From NCBI RefSeq assembly GCF_000317025.1, contig NC_019689.1:4449501-4513500 (forward strand): DNA of 64,000 nt, given 5' to 3'. Numbering within the stretch: the stretch's first letter is position 1; each line of letters opens with the position of its first letter. The notes beneath the pieces are model-generated. The model saw only the letters and a list, made by a program, of their open reading frames with translations. It did not search any database and was not told where the DNA came from. This DNA is from Pleurocapsa sp. PCC 7327 (GTDB lineage: Bacteria; Cyanobacteriota; Cyanobacteriia; Cyanobacteriales; Microcystaceae). The position numbers were made by a program, and so were the translations under genes. Shown one piece after another: positions 9,040-17,140 of this stretch.

Positions 9040-9405
9040 TCAAACCGAGCCAAAAGGAATATACGGGCGAACCGGCCGTCAGGTCGTAGACACTCTACGC
9101 TGACGGCACTCAATGTGGCGACGCAGGTTCGCCCCCGCACCTCGTCTGCGAACATAACCGGAGTACTGATGGGATCTGGGTCAACACATAAAGAGTACTG
9201 CGGGACTCGCAGGAATCGAAAACGCCTATGCAGTTGAGGACGCGGATGCGCCACCTGCGGGCGCATCATTTGAGTGTCCGTCGGTCTGTCGAGGAGTAAG
9301 TCATGGGGCTGCTCTAGATAAGAAGCGAAACTCCAGTGATGGAAATAACTAGGAATGCCTAATCGTGAGGTTAGGAAGTTCCCGATTTATCGGGAGAGGA
9401 TGTCA
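9040..9405 (+). pseudogene. decayed 3' end of an IS605/IS607-type tnpB with right-end RNA hairpins
   Basis: From about 9179 the plus strand reads STAGLAGIENAYAVEDADAP and on to SDGNN, ending in TAG at 9350-9352. This is the usual C-terminal tail of cyanobacterial TnpB. An in-frame TGA lies at 9167-9169, and the upstream zinc-finger part is frameshifted; the RuvC core is gone. The stretch is rich in secondary structure: GGGCGAACC/GGTTCGCCC encloses CCGTCAG/CTGACGG and CGTAGA/TCTACG, and GATGCGCC pairs with GGCGCATC. The last hairpin TTCCCGA/TCGGGAG at 9379-9396 looks like the element's right end. This is where the guide RNA (omega/reRNA) of TnpB normally lies. The protein is dead; RNA activity is unknown. 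Confidence 0.65.
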
Positions 9406-10179
9406 CATTTCTCGATACACCCGTTTGGGAGAGGGTTGGAGGTCGATCGCAATAGCTACGGGACGCTCGCTGCGCTCTTTTGGCAACTGCGCTCCCCATT
9501 TCTGAAGGCTTTTCAGTACGGCTTCTCGAACGCCGGGTTCTTGTTCCCTAGAGAGCATCAGACAGAAATATTCGACCAGCTGAGGCCGGTAAACTTGACG
9601 CAAACGAGGTTGGTTAGCCAGATGGGAGAGTTGTCGCACGGCTATCAGGCGTTTGAGGGGATCGGCTGCTGTTAGATCTGACAATAGATGCTCGAATTTT
9701 CCCTCATCTCGCCGATCGCGATCGCAAATCAAGTGCCAAATTAAAAGGAGAAGCGTCAAGACAGTCCCAACCCCCTGTAAAATCGTCCCCGTTGCCAGCC
9801 AGCGGTTCTCAGAGTCTGCCCAAATCGAAGCGGCAATATAGGTACTCAAGGCAGCAAACCCGCCGCTTCCAACCGCAACGGTCAACTTTCCCTGAGATCC
9901 TGTAAAAAACTGTCGCCAATGGAACCAGTAGGCTTGCCAGTTCCATCCCTGCATAAAATAGACAAGCAACATCAATCCTACCCCAGCAACCGTTGCCAGT
10001 ACCAGTTTCCAGTTCCACAACAGCATCGCGGTAACCCCCAAAGCGCCAAGAAACCAACCAATTGCCTTTCGGAATGATTTTTTAGAGAGAAATTTAATCA
10101 GTTGTCTCTCGACTCGATTGAATGACGGGTTGCCAATCGCATAGCAAACTTGTTTCCACCAGTGTGATGCTTGTGCCAC
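9403..10179 (-). CDS. membrane protein with HEAT/armadillo-like C-terminal domain
   Basis: The 258-residue protein has a basic N-terminus and hydrophobic segments near residues 40-55, 58-75, 97-115 and 128-147. Its cytosolic C-terminal domain (LSDLTAADPLKRLIAVRQL and VREAVLKSLQKWG) resembles one or two HEAT/armadillo repeats. Cyanobacterial genomes carry such proteins as 'armadillo-type fold-containing'. No enzyme motif is visible. Its stop codon (TGA, 9403-9405) falls in the right end of the decayed tnpB element, so the last residues may have been reshaped by that insertion. The role is unknown; a scaffold in the membrane is a guess. Confidence 0.7.
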   Translation of the reverse strand: MAQASHWWKQVCYAIGNPSFNRVERQLIKFLSKKSFRKAIGWFLGALGVTAMLLWNWKLVLATVAGVGLMLLVYFMQGWNWQAYWFHWRQFFTGSQGKLTVAVGSGGFAALSTYIAASIWADSENRWLATGTILQGVGTVLTLLLLIWHLICDRDRRDEGKFEHLLSDLTAADPLKRLIAVRQLSHLANQPRLRQVYRPQLVEYFCLMLSREQEPGVREAVLKSLQKWGAQLPKERSERPVAIAIDLQPSPKRVYREM

Positions 10180-10369
10180 AGGGAATTCCTATTAAAGTGG
10201 ACGATCGATAAAATTTTGTTTTTTAATGGCTGTCATTAGCATAGATCGGGAACGATCCGATCGCGATCGCGAAATGCCATTGCCTAACTAATTTTACAGA
10301 GGTTTAGCGATTTGGAGGTGCTAGCGATCGCGCAATGCATCAAAAATTTAACTATTTATAACCCAATCG

Positions 10370-10831
10370 CTAAAAATGGCTTTCTCGTAACGCTTCTAGA
10401 TAATCTATCGCCGCTTCTAGCTTATTGTCGTAAGCATAGGAAAATTCTTCAAACCACATCCCTTCTTCAGAACGAGGATTGAGTTTTTTTAACCACTCTT
10501 GCGCTTGTTGCCTCAATGCCTGTCGTTTTCGCTGCCGCCGTTCTCGGAGTTCTTGCTGTTGGCGTTCTCGTTCCAATCGCTCTTTTTCTCGATATTCAGC
10601 TTGAATGTCTTGTAAGACCCTATTATCTGACGAGGACGCAACGGTTGCTGGAGAAGTCGATTGTAGCGGCTGTGGGGAATAGTTTTTAGGAGCTTCCAAT
10701 TCAGCCTTCACCTCTGCTAGTAAATTATCGATAAGCGGTTGCGATCGCGTTGGTTCCGAAGATGGCGATGCTAGCTGATTTTGTTCGTACTCGGCTTTCA
10801 GTTGGGCGAGTAAATTCTCCATTTCGTCCAT
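10370..10831 (-). CDS. salt stress protein, Slr1339 family
   Basis: The 153-residue soluble protein begins MDEMENLLAQLKAEYEQNQ. A similar helical motif recurs (IDNLLAEVKAELEAP, LQDIQAEYREKERLERE), then a strongly basic coiled-coil stretch (RERRQRKRQALRQQAQEWL). The C-terminus GMWFEEFSYAYDNKLEAAIDY is the conserved block of the cyanobacterial Slr1339 salt-stress family. The biochemical function is not established. It stands alone on the minus strand between the membrane protein and the vWA gene. Confidence 0.75.
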   Translation of the reverse strand: MDEMENLLAQLKAEYEQNQLASPSSEPTRSQPLIDNLLAEVKAELEAPKNYSPQPLQSTSPATVASSSDNRVLQDIQAEYREKERLERERQQQELRERRQRKRQALRQQAQEWLKKLNPRSEEGMWFEEFSYAYDNKLEAAIDYLEALRESHF

Positions 10832-10908
10832 ATCACATACCCTCAGGCTACTATAGCGTAGGGGATTCTATTTACCGATCGCTGATTCCTGACAATTAAT
10901 ATTAGTTA

Positions 10909-11514
10909 TCAGTCAGCGATCGCGTTGAGCAAAACTTCTGTTAAGGTGTAATTTTCCATATCTTGGATAGTTATCGTATCGACGATATCAAATTTTGCCC
11001 CGACGGTTTGCATTTCGTCGTCTAGCGCCTTGAGAAAGCGCGTTGCTTCGGCATCATTGCCGATTTGAATGAAAGAAATCGCTAGTTCTTCGTCTTTTTC
11101 CATACGCCGCGACGCTTCGATGATGACGCGCATCACTGCCTTGCGATCGTCGGGTTCCCCATCGGTGACGATCAAAATAATTTCTCCATTCGGCTTTGTC
11201 TGTCCGGCTGCTTTGCGCTGAAAGTAACCGTTGACGGCATCTTGCAGAACCCCTGCCAAATCCGTGCTGCCGAGGGGTTCGTTTTCGAGAAAAATTTGTC
11301 GGACTTTGCTAGAGGTAACGTTGTCGTAGCGCTTAAACCGTCCCGAAAAGGTGTAGACGGTAATGCCATCGGGATCGACTTCTTCGCATTTGCTTGCCAA
11401 AGCCAGGGTTGACTCCTGCATCGAACTCCAGCGACTTCTGCCTCCCGGCTGGTCTTTGATTGACATGCTGCCACTTTTGTCAATAATAAGCGTACAATCG
11501 CGTTGGTCTAACAT
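10909..11514 (-). CDS. von Willebrand factor A domain protein
   Basis: The 201-residue protein is a single vWA domain with no signal peptide, so it is cytosolic. The metal-ion-dependent adhesion site is complete in its first part, DKSGS at residues 12-16. The later threonine (GSTDLAGVL) and aspartate (VTDGEPDD) complete a MIDAS-like set. Stand-alone vWA proteins of this kind resemble TerY and act as protein-binding adaptors, often beside Ser/Thr kinases. A degenerate paralogue fragment lies just upstream at 11563-11664, and a membrane Ser/Thr kinase starts divergently at 12020. Confidence 0.85.
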   Translation of the reverse strand: MLDQRDCTLIIDKSGSMSIKDQPGGRSRWSSMQESTLALASKCEEVDPDGITVYTFSGRFKRYDNVTSSKVRQIFLENEPLGSTDLAGVLQDAVNGYFQRKAAGQTKPNGEIILIVTDGEPDDRKAVMRVIIEASRRMEKDEELAISFIQIGNDAEATRFLKALDDEMQTVGAKFDIVDTITIQDMENYTLTEVLLNAIAD

Positions 11515-11562
11515 TCCCGTCTCCGTAATTAATTTGTACGAGCAAGGTATGTCTTGCTCCCA

Positions 11563-11664
11563 TTAATCGACGATAGCATCGAGCCAGTCTTCCGTCATCG
11601 TTAAATTCTCTATATCCTCAACACTCAGCGTATCGACGAGATCGAATTCGGATTTTTCAAGCAG
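11563..11664 (-). pseudogene. C-terminal fragment of a second vWA gene
   Basis: The minus strand reads LLEKSEFDLVDTLSVEDIEN and on to LDAIVD, then TAA. It matches the end of the neighbouring vWA protein (KFDIVDTITIQDMEN and on to LLNAIAD). Only about 34 codons survive. The homology stops exactly where the MITE-like repeat at 11666 begins, so the 5' part was lost with or after that insertion. Confidence 0.75.
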
Positions 11665-11665
11665 C

Positions 11666-11804
11666 TAATACTATTTCTAAAAAAAGAACGCTACAGATGC
11701 TCAATGAAAAAGCCTTGCACCCAGAGCGACTGACTAATTGCGAACCGATAATTGCGAACCGACGCGGACTCCCACGAAGTGGAGGAGCATCGGCGAATTG
11801 GTAT
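11666..11804. mobile_element. MITE-like repeat, copy 1 (139 bp)
   Basis: This segment is present again in inverted orientation at 60681-60818 with roughly 90% identity by eye. The ends form an imperfect inverted repeat (ATACTATTTC against ATACCAATTC). Inside is a hairpin, CTCCCAC-GAA-GTGGAGGAG, and TAATTGCGAAC units. No target duplication is obvious. A 30-bp piece of the same family (AAAAAAGAACGCTACAGATG) occurs near 26455-26480. Confidence 0.7.
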
Positions 11805-12019
11805 GACGCGCTCCTCATTGCCATCGTTTCTGCGGCATAGCCATGAAAAATTTTTGGTGCGATCGATCGCGATATTAGCCGTCCGATTTAGAAAATCCGT
11901 AATAAAATTGAATCGGATTCTAGAGAGCCTAAATTTTTGTAAACGGATAGAAGATGGGGATACTGACTAGAAAACGAGATTTCAAGAGCGGCTCTTTGTG
12001 TCATTAATCGTAGGTGAGG

Positions 12020-13681
12020 ATGGCTAATAACAATCTCAACGGGAGCAATGACTATCGCTCGACCGAGACAGCGAGGAATCGTAGATTGAATGCTCACCAT
12101 CTCGATCGAACGATTAATTATTGGCCCCCTGGCAAACAATTAGAAGATGGGAAATATACGATCGTCCAAAAATTGAGCAGTGGCGGTTTTGGGATTACTT
12201 ATTTAGCGCAGGATAATAGAAGTGGCGATCGCGTGGTTGTCAAAACTCTCAGCATAGAATATATTCCGCCCGATCGCTTCGAGCGATTCCGTAAAGATTT
12301 TCTTAACGAAGCCGTTCGGTTGGCAAAATGCTGCCATCATCCTCACATCGTCTGCATCATTGAGTTGATTGAAGAGGAAGGGTGGCCCTGCATTGTCATG
12401 GACTACATTCCCGGTCAAGATTTGGAAACGATAGTCAAACAAAAGATCCTATCGCCTGAAGAAGCTTTGCGCTATATCAGACAGATTGGCGCGGCATTAA
12501 TTACCGTCCACCAACAAGGATTGCTGCATCGAGATATCAAGCCGAAAAATATTATCATTCGAGCCGATAGAGATGAGGCAGTTTTAATTGATTTTGGCAT
12601 TGCTCGCGAATACAATCCTAACGTAGAAAGATCGCTGACAGCTTTTATGTCGGGAGGTTATACGCCTGTCGAACAAATTTATCCCAACGAAAGCGAAAAC
12701 AAAGCGGGATTTTATACCGATGTTTATGGACTATCAGCAACTTTATATTATCTCGTGACGGGAATCAATCCTGAAGATGCACAAAGTCGAGTCATTAATT
12801 TAGCTAACCATCGCTCCGATATTTTAGTCAATCCTCGGACAATTAATCCAGAAATCAGTGCCGAACTGGATCGGGCAATTTGCCAAGGGATGGAAATCTA
12901 TCCAGCCAATCGACCTCAAACCATACAAGAATGGCTCGATCTCTTGCCAAATTCTTTTCATGAATTAGAAAGAGAGCAAACTTTAAAAATCGCCGCAACC
13001 CACCGTCAAAATAGCCATCCAACTCAATCATTTCTTCGACCGTTAAAACAACGAAAACTTGGCAGAAAATCTAAAAGGCATCTGGTTTGGATTATTGGAG
13101 GAGCGTTGAGCGCGATCGCACTCAGTATAGGCACGATCGGGGGTCTGCAAAGAATACTAGAACGACCAACTTCAATTAACTCAAATAGCAATTCGACTGT
13201 TGAGTTCGACAATCGAGAAGTAGCCGAGTATTCCCACTATGGAATTAAGTTTAAATATCCAAAAGACTGGGCAATTAAACAATACGAACCCAATGAATTT
13301 ACTCAGATCGTAGCCGAATTAATTCCCCCTAGCGATCGCGCTTCGACCGAATCGATTCAACCCAAAATTCTTGTCGAACTTAGAGAACTGACTAATTCTT
13401 ATTCAATCGATGAAGTTATGCAAGGAGCTGCTGAAGAAATTCAAAAATATTTACCCAACTCCAACATTATAGAAAAGCAAAAGATCCAGTTGAGATCGCA
13501 TCCAGCTTATTTATTAGTTTATACAGGATTGGATGAAAAAAATGCCTTACAAAGAATACAAATTGGAGTTTTAAATAGCGATCGATTATACATTCTGACA
13601 TATGAAGCAAAAGTCGAGCAATATAAAACCCACGAATCCACCGTACAATCTATCGTCAACTCTTTCGATTTTTCTCAGTGA
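12020..13681 (+). CDS. membrane Ser/Thr protein kinase with extracytoplasmic PsbP-like domain
   Basis: About 553 residues from the ATG at 12020 (a GTG at 12014 is in frame). The Hanks-type kinase domain covers about residues 45-310: glycine loop SSGGFG, lysine in VVVKTL, catalytic HRDIKPKN and metal-binding DFG are all present. A basic juxtamembrane stretch leads to one membrane span (residues about 355-376). The outer C-terminal domain (YGIKFKYPKDWAIKQ through IVNSFDF) resembles PsbP-like domains. The kinase should therefore sense something outside the cytoplasmic membrane and signal inward. It precedes the COP23/protease operon by 65 bases and may control or be controlled with it. Confidence 0.9.
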   Translation: MANNNLNGSNDYRSTETARNRRLNAHHLDRTINYWPPGKQLEDGKYTIVQKLSSGGFGITYLAQDNRSGDRVVVKTLSIEYIPPDRFERFRKDFLNEAVRLAKCCHHPHIVCIIELIEEEGWPCIVMDYIPGQDLETIVKQKILSPEEALRYIRQIGAALITVHQQGLLHRDIKPKNIIIRADRDEAVLIDFGIAREYNPNVERSLTAFMSGGYTPVEQIYPNESENKAGFYTDVYGLSATLYYLVTGINPEDAQSRVINLANHRSDILVNPRTINPEISAELDRAICQGMEIYPANRPQTIQEWLDLLPNSFHELEREQTLKIAATHRQNSHPTQSFLRPLKQRKLGRKSKRHLVWIIGGALSAIALSIGTIGGLQRILERPTSINSNSNSTVEFDNREVAEYSHYGIKFKYPKDWAIKQYEPNEFTQIVAELIPPSDRASTESIQPKILVELRELTNSYSIDEVMQGAAEEIQKYLPNSNIIEKQKIQLRSHPAYLLVYTGLDEKNALQRIQIGVLNSDRLYILTYEAKVEQYKTHESTVQSIVNSFDFSQ

Positions 13682-13746
13682 AGCCTCTTAATAAAGTTTT
13701 TATTATAAACTATAAAAATCCTTTTAATTTTCTCCTAAAATTCTAA

Positions 13747-14373
13747 TTGAAAAAGTTAAGAAAACAAACGGTGAAACCTTACAACCTGACTAAGATTCTC
13801 AGTAGACTGGCACTCGTTCTGGCTTTTAACCAAGCGATCGCCGAACCCAGCATGGCAGAAACTCAGCGTTTCTTCTGTGCGGTACTCAACGGAAACTATA
13901 CGACTTTTGTTCGTACCCCGCGAGGCAACGTCCCGCTCATTCTTTGGACTTCTGGTGCTTTCGATCGAGCGGGATGGACGAATGAAAAGCGCTGCCTAGA
14001 GGTTAGCGGACGCTTTCAGAAGTACAACAAAAGCGGTAGGCTGAAATATATTAGGACGAGTAGCATCAATCGACTTCCCGTCCTATGCGTAGCGCAGGCT
14101 AAAGGGGGCAGTTGTCAGACTGAAGATGTATTATTTACCCTTCGAGCGGGAACAAATGCCCAACAAGTCCTGACAAGACTCTTAGATGTTCGTCGCGGTG
14201 CTGGTAGGAGTACGCCAATTCAACTGAGTAACGAGCAAATTTTTTCCTATGATGAGCGAGGCGAACTCTACGCTGATGTAGAAAACCTCATCCAAGCTTT
14301 GCCAGTGGAATCGGAGAAGAAAATCCAGCCAATTGAATCAAGAAATACAGAAACTACTCGACCTTTATGGTAA
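13747..14373 (+). CDS. COP23-domain secreted protein
   Basis: About 208 residues from the TTG at 13747; a GTG at 13771 is an alternative start. A signal peptide is visible (LSRLALVLAFNQAIAEPSMA). The mature part has the paired cysteines and FFCAV, LILWTSGAF, GWTNEKRC, RFQKYNKSG and LPVLCVA blocks of the cyanobacterial COP23 family, named after a peripheral membrane protein with circadian abundance. Its biochemical role is unknown. The stop overlaps the start of the next protease gene (TTATGGTAA), so translation is probably coupled. A second COP23 protein is encoded at 61094-61693. Confidence 0.8.
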   Translation: MKKLRKQTVKPYNLTKILSRLALVLAFNQAIAEPSMAETQRFFCAVLNGNYTTFVRTPRGNVPLILWTSGAFDRAGWTNEKRCLEVSGRFQKYNKSGRLKYIRTSSINRLPVLCVAQAKGGSCQTEDVLFTLRAGTNAQQVLTRLLDVRRGAGRSTPIQLSNEQIFSYDERGELYADVENLIQALPVESEKKIQPIESRNTETTRPLW

Positions 14374-15236
14374 AGAGGAAGAGAGTGATGCAGATAAGAT
14401 GGCGAGCGCTAGGACTCTCGTTATTCATTGGGAGTTTGGTGATAGGACTTCCAGGAAACACCCATAATGCCGATCTGGATCTGGCAAATCAAAAAGTCCA
14501 ATCCGAGCAATTGCGCGATCGCCTGAGCGAAGAACAACTGTATCGAGAAGCCCAAGCCATTACCGTCAGAGTCTTATCCTCATTATCGCTCGTCGGCTCG
14601 GGAACCATCGTTCGCGCCGAAGGCAATACCTATTTCGTGCTGACAAATGCTCACGTTCTTCGCGCCGCCCCATCTCCCTATCAAATTCAGACCCCTGACG
14701 GTGCGGTTTACGAAGCCACAGTCATCACGCCCGCTTCCTTCCAAAAGAACGATCTGGAAGTTTTACAGTTTAGCGCCGCTAAACCTGACTACTCGGCGGC
14801 TAAATTGGGCGCATCGGCTACGCTAACCCAAGGAGAAGAAGTCTTTGCGGCTGGATTTCCCTTTTCCCTAGAAAAGCGCACTGCCGTGCGCGCACCATCA
14901 AAAAACGCTTCTGCTGCCAAATATTCTACTGACAGCAGCTTTGCCTTCAGAGAAGGTCGCGTCGTTCTCATATTGGACAAAGCCTTAGAAGGAGGCTATC
15001 AAGTAGGCTATACTAACGAGATTGAGAGGGGAATGAGTGGCGGACCGCTACTGAACCGCGTCGGAGAGTTGGTGGGCGTGCACGGCATGCAAGTCTATCC
15101 CCTATGGGAAGCTCCCGACTATTACGAAGATGGATCTGCGCCCCCTTCTCCTTTGCAACAAACGATCGCTCGTTCAAATTGGGCAATTCCCATCGAAAGA
15201 ATCGTCCGGTCAGCAGCACCAGCCCAACTATGGTGA
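14367..15236 (+). CDS. secreted trypsin-like serine protease
   Basis: Up to 289 residues from the ATG at 14367, which overlaps the COP23 stop; an ATG at 14388 (MQIRWRALGLSLFIGS) is also plausible and gives a cleaner signal peptide. The chymotrypsin-fold triad is visible: His96 in LTNAHVL, Asp129 in NDLEVLQF and Ser224 in RGMSGGPLL. There is no PDZ domain, so it is not a standard HtrA. The enzyme should act in the periplasm or on the thylakoid-lumen side. The end of the gene (CTATGGTGA) again overlaps the next start, as in the preceding pair. Confidence 0.88.
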   Translation: MVKRKRVMQIRWRALGLSLFIGSLVIGLPGNTHNADLDLANQKVQSEQLRDRLSEEQLYREAQAITVRVLSSLSLVGSGTIVRAEGNTYFVLTNAHVLRAAPSPYQIQTPDGAVYEATVITPASFQKNDLEVLQFSAAKPDYSAAKLGASATLTQGEEVFAAGFPFSLEKRTAVRAPSKNASAAKYSTDSSFAFREGRVVLILDKALEGGYQVGYTNEIERGMSGGPLLNRVGELVGVHGMQVYPLWEAPDYYEDGSAPPSPLQQTIARSNWAIPIERIVRSAAPAQLW

Positions 15237-16966
15237 AAATTGCCTCCCGAATCCCTGTCGCGTTAATCGTCGCTACGACAACGATTACCCCAGTGCCATC
15301 TTCTGGCGCGGAGAGTTCGTCGCCGCCAGCCGTCGCCCAAATCGCTGCAGACATCACAGTGCGCATAGACGGACAAGAAAACGGTTCCGGCGCAATTGTC
15401 GCTAGAGAAGGCGATACTTACCGAGTTCTGACCAACTGTCACGTCGTCGATACGCCGGGAAGCTACGCGATTGTCACCTCCGATGGCGAGCAACACCTCA
15501 TTAACATCAGTCAGGCGAACTGTCATCGGGAGGCAGATTTAGCTGTCGTGCAGTTTAGTGCAAAAAAAGACTATCCGGTAGCAGAAATCGGGGATTCAGG
15601 CCGACTGACGACAGGGACAGCTATCTATATTGCGGGTTGGGTAGACCGAGATCCCGTCAATCCCGAACGGGGCTATCGGTTTCGCGATGGAGCGATCGCG
15701 GGAATTCAGCCCCATGCGAGAAAAGGATACGCGATCGTTCACACCAGCGAAAGCAGACCCGGAATGAGTGGCGGTCCGATTCTCGATGCCCAAGGGCGCT
15801 TAATAGGCATCAACGGACAAAGCTTCACCGACCCCAACTCTAACGCCGTCGAGTTTTATGGCATTCCCATCGATACTTACACGAGTTGGCAAAAAATCGA
15901 TTCAACTGTGTCAAACCCGGTTGCCACGGTAACGCCTATTCCCAACGACTCGCCAAGCGAACCCAGCAGCAGTACTGCCCCTCCCCCTACGCCAGAACCA
16001 GAACCCACTCCCACGCCCCCGCCCAGCAACAACAACGCTCAAATCGCTTACGTTCCTATCTCAAATTATGCCTTGACTTATATGCTCAGAGGTCATGCTT
16101 GGCCCGTCGTTAGCGTTGCTTTCAGTCCCAACGGACAGAAAGTAGCGAGTAGCAGTTGGGACGACTCGATCAAACTTTGGAATCCAAAGAATGGGAAATT
16201 AGAAAGAACGCTCGAACTGCACAGTGCCGGGGTCAACGCGATCGCGTTTAGTCCAGACGGACAAAAGCTAGCCAGCGGCAGCGAAGACAAAACCATCAAA
16301 ATTTGGAACCTGACTAAAAATAGCTTAGAACTGACGCTGACAGACCATTTAGACTGGGTGATGTCTCTTGCCTTCAGTCCTGACGGACAACGATTGGCTA
16401 GCGGCAGCAAGGATAACGCGATCGCGATTTGGAATTTAGCGACTGGAACTTTAGAGGCAACGCTCAGCGGTCATGCCGGTGCGGTGCAAAGCGTGGCTTT
16501 TAGTCCCGACGGACAGCGATTGGCTAGCGGCAGCGACGACGCGACCGTCAGAATTTGGAATGTCAGGACTGGTAGCTTAGAGCAAACCCTCGAACAACAT
16601 GCCCAAGGCGTAAATAATGTTGTTTTTAGTCCCGACGGACAGCGATTGGCTAGCGCTAGCAAAGATAAGAAGATTAGGATTTGGAATGTCAGTATTGGCA
16701 AGTTAGAGCAAACCCTTAACGGTCATGCCGATAGCGTCAATAGTGTTGCTTTTAGCCCCAACGGACAGCAATTAGTGAGTGCCAGCGACGATAAAACTAT
16801 CAAAATTTGGAATCTGAGCAATGGCAGCGTAGAACGCACTCTCGAAGGGCATTCTAAAGCGGTTAAAAGCATTGCGTTCAGCCCGGACGGACAGGAGTTA
16901 GCTAGCGGTGGTTTGGATAATACCGTTGCAATCTGGCAGGCAAAACCACAGACAGAAGATGATTAA
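15230..16966 (+). CDS. secreted trypsin-like protease fused to a seven-repeat WD40 propeller
   Basis: 578 residues from the ATG at 15230, which overlaps the previous stop. A signal peptide (IPVALIVATTTITPVPSSGA) is followed by a trypsin-like domain with His71 (LTNCHVV), Asp103 (EADLAVVQF) and Ser180 (RPGMSGGPI). A linker rich in proline, serine and threonine follows (PPPTPEPEPTPTPPPSNN). Seven WD40 repeats, each with SPDGQ or SPNGQ and a terminal IWN/LWN, fill about residues 283-575 and would close a propeller. The propeller probably captures partners or substrates. It is the last gene of the COP23-protease-protease run. Confidence 0.92.
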   Translation: MVKIASRIPVALIVATTTITPVPSSGAESSSPPAVAQIAADITVRIDGQENGSGAIVAREGDTYRVLTNCHVVDTPGSYAIVTSDGEQHLINISQANCHREADLAVVQFSAKKDYPVAEIGDSGRLTTGTAIYIAGWVDRDPVNPERGYRFRDGAIAGIQPHARKGYAIVHTSESRPGMSGGPILDAQGRLIGINGQSFTDPNSNAVEFYGIPIDTYTSWQKIDSTVSNPVATVTPIPNDSPSEPSSSTAPPPTPEPEPTPTPPPSNNNAQIAYVPISNYALTYMLRGHAWPVVSVAFSPNGQKVASSSWDDSIKLWNPKNGKLERTLELHSAGVNAIAFSPDGQKLASGSEDKTIKIWNLTKNSLELTLTDHLDWVMSLAFSPDGQRLASGSKDNAIAIWNLATGTLEATLSGHAGAVQSVAFSPDGQRLASGSDDATVRIWNVRTGSLEQTLEQHAQGVNNVVFSPDGQRLASASKDKKIRIWNVSIGKLEQTLNGHADSVNSVAFSPNGQQLVSASDDKTIKIWNLSNGSVERTLEGHSKAVKSIAFSPDGQELASGGLDNTVAIWQAKPQTEDD

Positions 16967-17140
16967 TGTGAGTTCGGAACTTAGAAGCCAGAAGTTACAA
17001 GTAGGGGTGGATTTATCTAGAAACTCTAGGAACTTCCCAATAGCTAAATAAAAACCAGCCCTTAAACTCGGAAGGCAGAAGGCAGAAGAAAGGCAGAAGT
17101 CAGAAGTCGGAACGAGCTAAATCTGAAATCGAACTTGCAT

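Noticed and set aside
9033-9269. 78-residue minus-strand open frame in the tnpB relic
   Set aside because: The opposite strand carries TnpB-tail sequence and paired RNA stems; the minus frame is a by-product.
16081-16950. Tandem repeat array in the WD40 gene as a mobile or CRISPR-like repeat
   Set aside because: The 120-126-base periodicity is explained by seven coding WD40 repeats.
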